A stretch of DNA of 64,000 nucleotides from Schizochytrium sp. TIO01 (lineage: Eukaryota > Sar > Bigyra > Thraustochytrida > Thraustochytriidae): the NCBI GenBank assembly GCA_004764695.1, contig SMSO01000004.1:1887501-1951500 (forward strand), read 5' to 3'. The translations under genes were made by a program, and so were the position numbers. Positions 13,177-23,349 of the stretch are shown one piece after another. How positions within the stretch are numbered: the first letter of the stretch is position 1; each line of letters opens with the position of its first letter. The notes beneath the pieces were generated by a model, which saw only the letters and a program-made list of their open reading frames with translations, ran no database searches and had not been told where the DNA came from.

Positions 13177-16100
13177 CGTGTGACGAAAGAGTAGGTAACG
13201 TTACGACTTGCCTTGGCCCTTGTGAAGATTTCTTTTGAGAAAAAGGCTTGTCAGAAGCTAGACAAGCAAGCCCAGAAAAGGTAACCTCGGAGCTAATTAA
13301 ATCTTCAAGCCAGGTTAATCTGCAGCGAAACCTCTCCCTTCGCGCCGAGGACACTTGCGTTCCCGAGCAGTACTGCAAGACGGGTGTTCTGATGCGAGTG
13401 ACTCCAGGCACTCGCGACAGTCTTAAGAGCTCTGCCAAGCCTTCCAAAGCGGTCCTTGCAAAGGCACAGGTACCTCCTACTTCAGGTCGTGTGCACATCT
13501 GCGACAATATTGCTATCGTTAAAGCTATATAAAGCATTAGTACCCCATGGCGTACAATAGTACAGAGGTGCTAAACATGATTCCCTTGTAACGTGCATAT
13601 TTTTATTTTTTCTCTTTCCTAGAAAAATTTGCGTTCGAAACTGGGTATGCACTACAATGCTCTTATAGAGAGCAAAAGCGCTGGATCAATGCGTAGACCG
13701 TTTCGGGCAAGGTCTCTAGTGATTACCGGTTGAATAAGTAGTTATGGGAAACTAATTGGCTTCTGGTAAGACAATCTAATTATTGTTCTATTGAACACAA
13801 AAAGAAGCAGATACTACTACCTACCCACCAAGTATTCTGCAATTTACGTAATATTATTTCTGATATATTTCTGACAGGGGTGTGGTGTTTCGATGCGGTA
13901 TCAACTTTGAAGAAGCTGCTGGAAAGACGGCATTGGGTATCTTACACTTCAGCTAAACTTAATGACAAAGCCTCGTTTTCAGATAACCAAACTAAGAGAA
14001 CGCTGCAGCTTATAGGAGGGGTTGTGACATTATTGTCCAGGTAGCTTTGTAAATCCCATTGCGAGTTTTAAAAGCCAGACGTTCAAAGCGGCTTCGAATC
14101 AGATCCTAGCCCTCTTCGACAACCACTCAGACAGACTTGTGTGTCACGCACATTAAACATGTCTTGCCATCTGAGATAGACAGGCCTCAACCAATACCTT
14201 TAGACTCCGAATTGTAAATAATATGCTGAGCCATGAGCGACTTCAGGTGGCATATTAGAACAGCTGTAGGAGTAGTCTCCGGTAGCTTGCTTATGTTTCA
14301 GATGATCTAACTTTGGAGACTCCAGACGAGTTTTATTGATTTAGATTGCACCCTTCGCCAATTTACCTGGGAATACTTAGTCTTTAAGCTGCAAGTGATT
14401 TGTCGATTCGGCTCCCTCAGTAAACATCTTTATCTATATGTGGCTAACGCCAATTTTCAGGCTAACTGTATCATAAGACCAGCTGACCTTGATTTGAGAA
14501 GATACTTCCAATACCCAAGTCATGCCGACTTCTGGTATTCATGCAGACCTGCCTACCCATGGCCCCATCATCATTATGGTTTCCAGAATTTACGTCATAT
14601 AGCAGACTATACTCTCTCTGGTAAAGGATCTGCTCCTTCATGATGACCTTAAGTCTTTTTTCTTTTTTTCAATCAGCAAGTGATCCAAGAATCCGTGAAG
14701 GACCAGACGAAACATTGCGACAGTTCATCAGAGTTTATCTCAAAAGCGACCCCTAAAAAAAAACAGCTAGCTTTGAGCACGCAGTGAGCACATAAACCTC
14801 AATATGCCTGTACTCGGTAGACAGATGATTGGTTCTGAAATCCAAACCCCACACAGAATATTTTCAATTACCTTGTCAGACAACGGAATCAAAATCTCTT
14901 TCACATTTTTAGATGCATCCACAAGATTCTCCGGTGCTTTCTACTTGGTCCACGACTTCTTCGGTACCATTTTATCGAGCAAAGTTTCTCCTAACAAGTT
15001 GAGAATAACTACACAAAATTGGCTTGGTTTAGTATTACTGGTAAACCTTGCAAAGCAACACTTATTGAAATGTCTGCAGCATTCAAAATTGCTTTTCGGG
15101 TACCAATAAAGAGAAAATCCATTACGGTGACGTCTTGTGAGTCTCTAGCGCTTTCGATTTGACTCAACCTCTGGGGCTGCATCGAATGGAAGCCTCGGTT
15201 GGATTCCTTCATCTCTCATCCCGAGGTCTACTCAGGATCCTCCTGGCTCTAGATCATTTGTCTGACGACCAGAACTACAACAAACAACATGAGAATGCCA
15301 AATCTCGAAACTCAATTGCCCACAGTGTTTTTAGAAATCGCCTTTGGCGCATCGTCAGTTCTTTGGATGACCTCTTTGCAACACACTTGCGATCTCGCTA
15401 ATCCTTAATTTGGCCTTCTTGAAAAGCCATCTTAGCTTGCTTTTTGGCCTCACCAGGGATCATTCATGCGGATCCAATCCTTCTCGCCTAGTGTCGCGTA
15501 GTACCCTCAAGATTGCTCATCATTAGCTTTGCGCGTGACGGTTGAGTGTTTGTTTACCTATCTTGATTTTGCTTTAGTTCGTGATATCAAGCAGAAGATG
15601 TAGATCAAAGTCCTCTACCTAATGGCGAGGCAGGACGTGTAGTTGCAGTGCTAGGTATCAAACATACATCGTATAGCATTCGGCATAAACTTCTTTGAAG
15701 AAGCCTCTTTAGTCTTCTGAACTGATTCCATGCCCCGTCAAAGTTATGCGACTTTCCTCGCAACCCCTGTAGAGGATAATGCGTTAGGACACTGAATACA
15801 CTACCATCTTATATATGTTTTCTTGTGCGTGACTTCTAATTCTTTGTGAAAGATTTGGATGGCTAGCTGATGGCGATTGAATTTATTGAGAAGGATAAAT
15901 TATTTTCTTTCTCATTCTTCCACACTTTTCCAAATGGGGGAAGCGACAAGTCAAAAATAGTTTTGGCATAAGCCAAGCGCCTACACACATATATTGTGAA
16001 AGAATTTGCTACATTTGGTGATCAAGTCTTACATTGAGCAGGGCCTTATGAATTATTCACAAGTAATCCTGGACATAGCAAAATCTATATCTAATAGGCA

Positions 16101-16181
16101 AAAAATGCTTCTGAATTATATAATTTAATCTTTTGAGAGGAAACAACTAGAACTTTGTACGGAGCATCATTTCATGTAACA
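13177..16181. other. Intergenic, nothing recognised
   Basis: About 3 kb between the orphan gene and the Raptor stop. Short frames occur on both strands (for example 94 aa at 13248-13532 + and 101 aa at 14804-15109 +), but they overlap other frames and show no domain. I looked for remnants of a copia-like or LINE element on both strands and could not support one. Confidence 0.5.
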
Positions 16182-19100
16182 TTAGTTCTCTGCTGAGGTG
16201 GAGACATTTAAACTTGTAGCAGGCCTATAGACAGAGACAATGCTGTCTAGCGCACCTGCTCCAAGCAAAAGTTTATAGGGATGAAAGGAAAGACAAGACA
16301 CTGGGCCAATTCTTTGTCGTAAGAAGCCATCATGGTAGCGAATCGATGAAAGGTTTTCGCCTTGAGCATTTGCTACATGAATGAATTGGTGATGAGAACC
16401 GCTGGCGAATATTGGTGCAAACTCGTGATGAGCTAATGCAGTCATAGGCGTGCGGTGGGCAGTAAAAGAAAGTGCGGGCAACACTGACGCAGGTGTAGGG
16501 CGGGGCATTTCGTCGCCTTTGCTGCGTGCGGCGTAATACATATTAAGTTGATTTTGGTATTTGAAACTACCACCAACAAAACGACGGATATCCCAGAAAC
16601 GAACTTCACCAGAGACCGAACCGCTCACAATGGTACGACCTTCGCCGCTACTTGGCACACTGACACTAACAATCCATGAGCGATGGCTTGTACAGGTTGC
16701 CACAGTAGTAGCAAGACGGCCGCCGGCGCGAACGCGCTTATCAAAGATTCGGAGAGAGCCGTCTCCACCGCCTACAACGAAAATTGCACCATCCTCACCA
16801 CCAGCTTGAGTGCCATGGAAACCCATGTCAATTTCATTTGGAACACCTGTGCCGCCGAGACCAAGGCTTGGACCATACGCAGCAATGCTTGTAGTTCCCT
16901 CTTGTATACCAGTATCGACGCGACCTACTTCGCACTCCTTTGTAAGATCCCAAATCGCTACCGTCTGCAAAGCTCCGCCGCACAGCAAGTGACCAGAACG
17001 TTGCATGTTGAGAACCATACCAGGGCCAGATGCTCCAGCACGAAGCTCTGGAAGTGCAGTCCAAGCAGTGACAAGTCTGGCACCATTCAACTTTCCATAA
17101 TCACATCGCTCCAGTACATTCCGCCAGACACGCACTCGACCGTCATCCGAACCAACCATAAGAAACGGTTCTGCAGTTTCATTCATCCAAGTCATCGCAG
17201 TAATCCTTGCTTCTACTGGTCCGCGACTTGGCTTAGTCGGCCGCGCTGCCAAATTTGTGCTGGAATAGTTTCGCGTAGGTGGTGTGTGAGGCGTTCCAGA
17301 GTCGTAAAGTGTTAGTGGCTTCAGTTGCGATTGGATTTGCAGCTGTGACTGTAGCCTTGACTGTAAAGTTTGCTGTTGAGGTCCAAGAGGAGGCGTGGAG
17401 TATTGCCTTTGGCCTGCAGCTTCTTGAATATTTCGCTTTGCGTTTGGCATAGCAGCGATTCCTGGAGTGCCATTAGGCGCTGAAGGATCTCTACCATTTA
17501 ACCAAGGAGTTTGCATGCTGTTATTCACATCGCCAGGAACCATCGTATTTGGTTTCATGAAGCCATCGGTCTCAGAGCGAACACCAACACAAGTTTCATT
17601 GTCGAAACGATTCAAAAGACGGTTTTCTGTAGAACTTGCTTGCGCTGATGCTGTGCCATCCATGGGGTAACTCCACAAAGAGATATCCCCTGTTTGGCCA
17701 GCTACCACGACGACTGGTTCAAAAGGATGGAATAATAATTGAGAGCATCGAGCCTGCCCATGATCAAAAATAGCATGTTCCTCAAATTTGCCAGGCTTGC
17801 TCAAATCCCCTAACCACGCCCTCTGTGTTGCAGTCCATGTCTCGTCACGGTGAACGAGTAAACCAGCACCATGCTTGTTGATGCTATGAGACAGTTTATC
17901 AAGACGGCGCTGAATTCGAAGAGCTGGCATAGGTACCCGAGCCTGAGCACTATTTTCATAGTCGATGTTCAAGGATGATGAAATCGGTGAGTGGGGTGAT
18001 GCGAGCAAGTAGCTCTGGTTGCCAGGGTTGTTTTGGTATCCAAACGTGGAGCCCATCATCCCACTCCCTGCTCCATTGCCACTACTACTACCACCACTTG
18101 GAGAAGCTGAACCAGAATTCGAAGAAAGTACACCTTGAGAGATCCCTGATTGCGCAGATGTTGACCTAGAGAAGCTGCCTCCCAGGGGTCCAGCCACTGC
18201 ACTAATCACATCCTCCAGAATTTTGGGGTCTGCCTGAGGAATGCCAGCCCATTGTGCACCGCGGTACATGAGCATAATAGCTGCCTGGGCAGCTTCAGAC
18301 TTTCTTCGTTTCCAACGAACAATCGCACTTCCATCAGCACTAAGAGGATCAACTTCGTGATGCGGGCCCTCCTTTGGGATCCATGCATCATCCGAGGCCG
18401 ATGGGGTCGGCTTTGTAAACTCACGTGCACGGCGTGCATAGAGAGTTGAGACAAGGCCCAATGCTTCTAAGATATCTTCAGCAAGAATATAGATATTCTG
18501 ACGTTGCTGCGGGCCAACGCCACCTACTAGAGGTGCAGGCATACCTCCCGCCTGTTGATGTCTTCGCGTGACATCATCTGATGTCATTTGTAAATTCTGT
18601 TCGTGCCCGTTCATTCCACCGGACGCGTTAGTGTGAGAGCTGCCAACGCTGATCGTGCTACTCATTGTATTTGTACCACCGCCGCGGGGACCTCCTGAGC
18701 TGGTATACTCGCGCATTCTTGGATCGCGGCCATCCGCATGTTGTAACCCTGCATGTGATCGGATGGCCTCGATACGTTTCTGCAGTTCAATACGAACAAA
18801 CTCTACCAAAAGATTTGCAACCCGTGAGACTGCTGGAAACGGATCATGTGCTGCGAGCTGCTTGATAGTAAGCCATACATTGAGGTAAGTTTCTGTGTTG
18901 GGGCCTATTTTTTGCTTCAAGCTCTCTACAAGATTTTCCAAGGCACCCTCATCCAAATTACCGCTACTTCGTGATTGCATTGTGCGACCTTGCAGGTCTT
19001 TTAATTCGTGTACAGTGAGCTGAATAAGTGTAGCATGGCGGGGATCCACCATGAAACGAGCTAAACTTAGAACAATTTCACGACGCACGGTAGGAGATCC

Positions 19101-22100
19101 ATGGGGTAAAAGGTTGAGTAGATGGCTTGCTATAACACAATCTTGGCGTTTCGCCTCAGGTTCGCTTTCCTCAAAGCGGTGCCTTTGATCAGCAAGCATT
19201 TGTTGTTGAGCTTGCTGCTGTTGTTCTTGCTGCTGCTGTTGGTGTGCTGTTGGCCCTTGTTGTTGATATTGTGTTGAATGATGCTGTTGGCCTTGTTGTG
19301 GGTGTTGAGGGTGCTGAACTTGTCCTGCTTGAACTCCTCCTCGCCGAGCACCTTGCTGCATCTGCGCCTGCTGGTTAACATAACTATGGCCTGCTCTACC
19401 TCGACCACGGTAAGCACTTTGTACATGTGACGGCTGCTGTCGACGTTGTCCCACAGACTGAGGGCCGGTGCCAGGATTTGGCCCTACCGGCGTCACCGGA
19501 GCAGGTTCCTGAGTTCCTGTCGGTCCTACGCCTCGTGGGTAACGAGGCCCCATGAGACCACCCAGGGCTAAAAATGCTGCCTGCAAAAGCCCCACATCAC
19601 TGGTTTGATCAATCATCTGGAAGAGAGTTTCGCGTAGCCCCAACGCAATGACCCGACGGCGTGCTGCAGCATGACGTTCACATAGTTTCGATAGCACAAA
19701 GCACAACCATATTTTAAGATTCAGAAGCGCACATCTGACTTCCTCGTCTGTGGCGAGTGGGGCAAGAAGAAGTTTTCGAATGGCCTCTAATAAGGGGTCC
19801 TGGAGGCAGAGCTGCTGACCAACCGGATGTCCATCGAGAATAACACTAAGAACAAATGCCGCGCGCCTGCTGTGGCCGATCATTTGTGCCACTTCTGTGA
19901 GATCTGCAGATGAGAGAGCTTCATAAGATTTTGGAAGCTGCAGCCATTGGATTTGATTCACAAAATACTGATGGCCCCTCTCACCAGGAGGGCGAGCGCC
20001 TCCGCGGGCTCCCGCCTGTGCTGCTCCTGCCGCTGCATGCGGCGTACTAATCTCCTTGACCAGATCTGCTTGACAAGAACTATCAAGGGCCAAAATTTTA
20101 CTCCAGATGTGAATTAATACCGGGCGATTTTCTTGTGCGCTGAGTAACAGCTTGTTCACATAGGGGAAAATGCCGACGCTCAGTGCTAAAGATACTGCCC
20201 ATGAACCAAGGTTAAGAAAACGGGCCAAAAGGTCAAGAGCACGTTGACGGTGAAAAGAGCTCAATAGAACTTGCAGCACGATCGGAAGTTGTTCTGGTAC
20301 TTCTCTACGCTCGACATTTTCTCCATAGGTAAGCCAGACCTCGAATGCAGTGAGCTGATGTGCAAAGAATTCACTCTGGCGATATGTGTATGCTCTATTC
20401 TCTCCCATCCCTGTCTCTGCAGGTCGACTGCTACGGTGTTGATGCTGGAGGCCAGGCCCAGGCATCGACATAGGGCGAGCTGAATTCCAAGTGGAATTCG
20501 ACGGCGATCCTGCACGACGATCACCTACAGACACTGATCCTTCGGTAAACAAGTGAGGCATCAAGTACGGGAGTTGGGTTAGACAATTCTCGACAGCCAT
20601 GTCCCACGATTGCCACAAATGATGTTGCCAAGTGGACGGCAAAACTGGATAGGATTGAGGTGTGCAGTTAAGAGACTTGAGAACTCGTTCTGCAAGGAGA
20701 AAGTTACGGAACAGAGATGCTACGAGGATATCCTGGCGAAAGAGTTTGCGGAAGAGGCTTCTTGGAATGACTGTCCAAGCGATCGTGTCTGTGATCGCGG
20801 TGAAAATCCAGTTGAGCTCTCCGAGTGGTGTCTTTCTATCATTAAGACGCCCTGGGACATAGTCAACCATGTCCACCGTAATACCTAGCGCATCCATCGA
20901 GACACGGTGCTGCATGACGTACCAGCGCAGCGCAATCTTGATAGGTGTTGTGAGGCATGATGTGAAAATATCAGCAGGGAAATCAGGGCTCGAGGGAAGA
21001 ATCTCGTTTGGTCCACAAGAAAGAAGCACAATTATATCATTTGGCGTTGGTTCACGGCGAATTCCTGCATTACGTGCGTTTCGATTTCCCTGGCCGTCAA
21101 CGATGGGATCTCCTGGATTAACCTGCTGCGGGCTGGAGAGGTCGCGCAGAAAGTGGGGCAGTAGTAAACCCGCCGACGAGCAGTCAAACGTGTAGATAAC
21201 TGGAGTGCCAAGCCAGGACCTAAGTTCATAAACAGAAAGTGGTATGTATTGCGTGAAGTCCTCGCTAAAGACCCAGATCTCTCCGTTGGCGGTGGGCCTC
21301 GGGACGCCATGTCCATTGAAGTGAAAGAGCACGCGTTCAGACTTGGCGGCCTTTCGCAAAGTGGAGCAGAGATGTTTCATGCGGTCTCCTGAGGGGTCCT
21401 GGAGATACCTATACCTTGCCCTTGGATGCCAAAGTTCGAACTGCGATTGCAACGCAGTTGCGACCTTTTCCAATGCTCTAGACGTCGGGTAGTACTCACC
21501 AGGGTCAATCCAGCATTCCAGTCTCGCACAAGGGTCCGTCTTAACCACATCAGGCGGGTCCGTACCAATATTTAAACACAGTGCGAGGCCAACCATACTA
21601 GTCTTCATGCGTTCCCGCAGCTTCCACGATGACGGAGCAACTGCAAGTGCTTCATCATCCAGCCTCTCCTTGACCTCTTCCTCAAGCCAGGCTAGGATTT
21701 TTTTATCCTGTGCCTTAAGCCGCAACTTGCCTCCCTCCACACCTAAGTTTACGTTCATGAGATTGCTGCTGTTCACGCCATTCACGGTATTCACAGCGCC
21801 GCTGTTGGTCTGGCCAGACGCCGCCAGGTTCGCAGAACCCATTTGAGCAACAGATGCTGAGCTAGCAGAGGTGACAGAGCCCCCCCTGGGGGTACCGGAG
21901 GCAGCCTGGGAAGAGTGGTCTCCATTAGGACCACTGCCAGCAGCACCAGCACCAGCTCCGCCGGCACCAGAAGAAGAGGTGGTGGATTGGTTTGCAGCGG
22001 TCGACGAGGCGTTGATGCGGACCTGGTTGATGAGGGCGTGTACGCGGCACTCGAGGAGCTGCAGCTCAAGGTCCTCAGCAAGAGCGTACTCACCAGAGGG

Positions 22101-22151
22101 CCCCACGCGCCAATCGTGGTGTCGGGCCTCAAGGAGGAAGGCGCCCTCCAT
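16182..22151 (-). CDS. RPTOR: Raptor, TORC1 scaffold subunit
   Basis: Regulatory-associated protein of TOR, the TORC1 scaffold that recruits substrates to the kinase. The Raptor N-terminal conserved caspase-like domain is unmistakable: LCLNIGTDPPDVVKTDPCAR, then FHFNGHGVPRPTANGEIWVF and IYTFDCSSAGL. The pseudo-dyad His and Cys are at about residues 281 and 324 counted from the ATG chosen here. A HEAT-like helical middle follows, then a Gln-rich linker (near residues 950-1000), then at least seven WD40 blades in the last 450 residues (SLWSY, RVRVWR, VAIWDL, SLRIFDKR, VRFWDIR). At 1989 aa it is much longer than the roughly 1335 aa of human Raptor, because of a Ser/Gly/Ala/Asn-rich N-terminal insert and the Gln-rich linker. 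The frame stays open to a TTG at 22199; the first ATG is at 22151. A possible splice acceptor (TCGCAG) just upstream allows a short 5' exon. Confidence 0.95.
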   Translation of the reverse strand: MEGAFLLEARHHDWRVGPSGEYALAEDLELQLLECRVHALINQVRINASSTAANQSTTSSSGAGGAGAGAAGSGPNGDHSSQAASGTPRGGSVTSASSASVAQMGSANLAASGQTNSGAVNTVNGVNSSNLMNVNLGVEGGKLRLKAQDKKILAWLEEEVKERLDDEALAVAPSSWKLRERMKTSMVGLALCLNIGTDPPDVVKTDPCARLECWIDPGEYYPTSRALEKVATALQSQFELWHPRARYRYLQDPSGDRMKHLCSTLRKAAKSERVLFHFNGHGVPRPTANGEIWVFSEDFTQYIPLSVYELRSWLGTPVIYTFDCSSAGLLLPHFLRDLSSPQQVNPGDPIVDGQGNRNARNAGIRREPTPNDIIVLLSCGPNEILPSSPDFPADIFTSCLTTPIKIALRWYVMQHRVSMDALGITVDMVDYVPGRLNDRKTPLGELNWIFTAITDTIAWTVIPRSLFRKLFRQDILVASLFRNFLLAERVLKSLNCTPQSYPVLPSTWQHHLWQSWDMAVENCLTQLPYLMPHLFTEGSVSVGDRRAGSPSNSTWNSARPMSMPGPGLQHQHRSSRPAETGMGENRAYTYRQSEFFAHQLTAFEVWLTYGENVERREVPEQLPIVLQVLLSSFHRQRALDLLARFLNLGSWAVSLALSVGIFPYVNKLLLSAQENRPVLIHIWSKILALDSSCQADLVKEISTPHAAAGAAQAGARGGARPPGERGHQYFVNQIQWLQLPKSYEALSSADLTEVAQMIGHSRRAAFVLSVILDGHPVGQQLCLQDPLLEAIRKLLLAPLATDEEVRCALLNLKIWLCFVLSKLCERHAAARRRVIALGLRETLFQMIDQTSDVGLLQAAFLALGGLMGPRYPRGVGPTGTQEPAPVTPVGPNPGTGPQSVGQRRQQPSHVQSAYRGRGRAGHSYVNQQAQMQQGARRGGVQAGQVQHPQHPQQGQQHHSTQYQQQGPTAHQQQQQEQQQQAQQQMLADQRHRFEESEPEAKRQDCVIASHLLNLLPHGSPTVRREIVLSLARFMVDPRHATLIQLTVHELKDLQGRTMQSRSSGNLDEGALENLVESLKQKIGPNTETYLNVWLTIKQLAAHDPFPAVSRVANLLVEFVRIELQKRIEAIRSHAGLQHADGRDPRMREYTSSGGPRGGGTNTMSSTISVGSSHTNASGGMNGHEQNLQMTSDDVTRRHQQAGGMPAPLVGGVGPQQRQNIYILAEDILEALGLVSTLYARRAREFTKPTPSASDDAWIPKEGPHHEVDPLSADGSAIVRWKRRKSEAAQAAIMLMYRGAQWAGIPQADPKILEDVISAVAGPLGGSFSRSTSAQSGISQGVLSSNSGSASPSGGSSSGNGAGSGMMGSTFGYQNNPGNQSYLLASPHSPISSSLNIDYENSAQARVPMPALRIQRRLDKLSHSINKHGAGLLVHRDETWTATQRAWLGDLSKPGKFEEHAIFDHGQARCSQLLFHPFEPVVVVAGQTGDISLWSYPMDGTASAQASSTENRLLNRFDNETCVGVRSETDGFMKPNTMVPGDVNNSMQTPWLNGRDPSAPNGTPGIAAMPNAKRNIQEAAGQRQYSTPPLGPQQQTLQSRLQSQLQIQSQLKPLTLYDSGTPHTPPTRNYSSTNLAARPTKPSRGPVEARITAMTWMNETAEPFLMVGSDDGRVRVWRNVLERCDYGKLNGARLVTAWTALPELRAGASGPGMVLNMQRSGHLLCGGALQTVAIWDLTKECEVGRVDTGIQEGTTSIAAYGPSLGLGGTGVPNEIDMGFHGTQAGGEDGAIFVVGGGDGSLRIFDKRVRAGGRLATTVATCTSHRSWIVSVSVPSSGEGRTIVSGSVSGEVRFWDIRRFVGGSFKYQNQLNMYYAARSKGDEMPRPTPASVLPALSFTAHRTPMTALAHHEFAPIFASGSHHQFIHVANAQGENLSSIRYHDGFLRQRIGPVSCLSFHPYKLLLGAGALDSIVSVYRPATSLNVSTSAEN
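19190..19320 (-). repeat. Gln-rich (CAG/CAA) linker coding repeat in Raptor
   Basis: The coding strand is a run of mixed CAA/CAG codons with interspersed His, giving a Gln/His-rich, probably disordered linker between the HEAT-like and WD40 parts of Raptor. Mixed codons suggest it is maintained as protein rather than by slippage alone. Confidence 0.85.
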
Positions 22152-22199
22152 CGCGCGAAGGCCAAGCGCAGTGATCGTGTTCTGCCTGCGAGCGAGCAA

Positions 22200-23349
22200 A
22201 GCAAATCTGCAGCAATAACAGGAATTTAAGTACTTCTTTACTATAGTCTATTCAAAAACTCACAGTAACAATACCAAAATACCCTATAGTATATATTTAT
22301 ACTTCACTTGCAAGCAGAATTATAGTCGACTTTAGTCCAAGTGCTATCTTCTGGTGTGCCCTAGGAATAGCCTCTAAGTCAGCAATAGAAGGTGGAGCTT
22401 AGAGGTTCGTCAATACCTTTAACAATAGGAGTGGCCTGAATCGTCGCAAAATAATCTCATTGAATGTGGATCTTGGAAAATAAGAAGGTAGGATTATATA
22501 TGGTATGAATAGGAGTGGAATTTGGCTGGGATAACAAGAAAATACGAGAGCGGTCTTGGGAACATGCGAAGGAAGCAATATGGACTATTTTAGACACGAA
22601 GAGCTAGGTCGAAAGAAAGACGGATTGCCAAGTATATTCTACCTCTAGAGATTGAAATTTAGTGATAAAGACGGTTTCAATACGAGGATTTATTTGGAAT
22701 ATTATCATTTTGGTTGTAGAATTCGAACTCACTCACTGGCACTTGGGATATTTGACCATAAGTGTACACTTACTAGATGTTGCCACGAATGTAGCACTAG
22801 TCTAAGCTCAGGAGGGCTGAAAAGAGCAGGAGAGTGTTTGATCAGGTTGTTTCTATAAAGGGACGAACTCAGGTTAGCTTGGTCACCTACATGGGCAGCT
22901 TCTATAAACACAAGTAATCACAAAAGGTGTGATTCTTCTATTGCTATTGCGTCCTGATGTTATACAAAATGACATGAACTTACTTTGTGAAGATAATCAA
23001 AGAGTATGCGATCTTCAATCAACAAACGATGGTTAAACAAGTGCAGCGATGCTCTTTTAAGCTGTGGGGTTGTGCATCTTTGTTTGTTTCCTTTAAAATA
23101 CAAAAGCGAACATTCTGATGTCATCGAGATCCATACACCATGACAGTACCTCCCCTTCTTTTTCTAAATTAACTATAAAATGCACAATTTGATGAAACTG
23201 CTTGTTGATAGTGAGCAAAAAAATTGCAGAAGAGGAAGAACAAAATATTTAGTTAGGTTAGCTTATTCAACCAACGATGGGTACCAAAGACTTATGATAT
23301 GAGATACAAAGTCCAGACATCACGCGAGAAACAAATGACAATGGTTCCT
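22200..23349. other. Intergenic, upstream of Raptor
   Basis: About 1.15 kb between the enolase-like stop and the Raptor start. It should hold the Raptor promoter and perhaps a short 5' exon. Only short open frames without recognisable domains are present. Confidence 0.5.

Noticed and set aside
13860-15700. Degenerate copia-like or LINE element
   Set aside because: Both strands were read for integrase, reverse transcriptase and RNase H motifs; nothing beyond chance.
16683-17315. 210-codon plus-strand frame
   Set aside because: Antisense shadow of the Raptor WD40 region.
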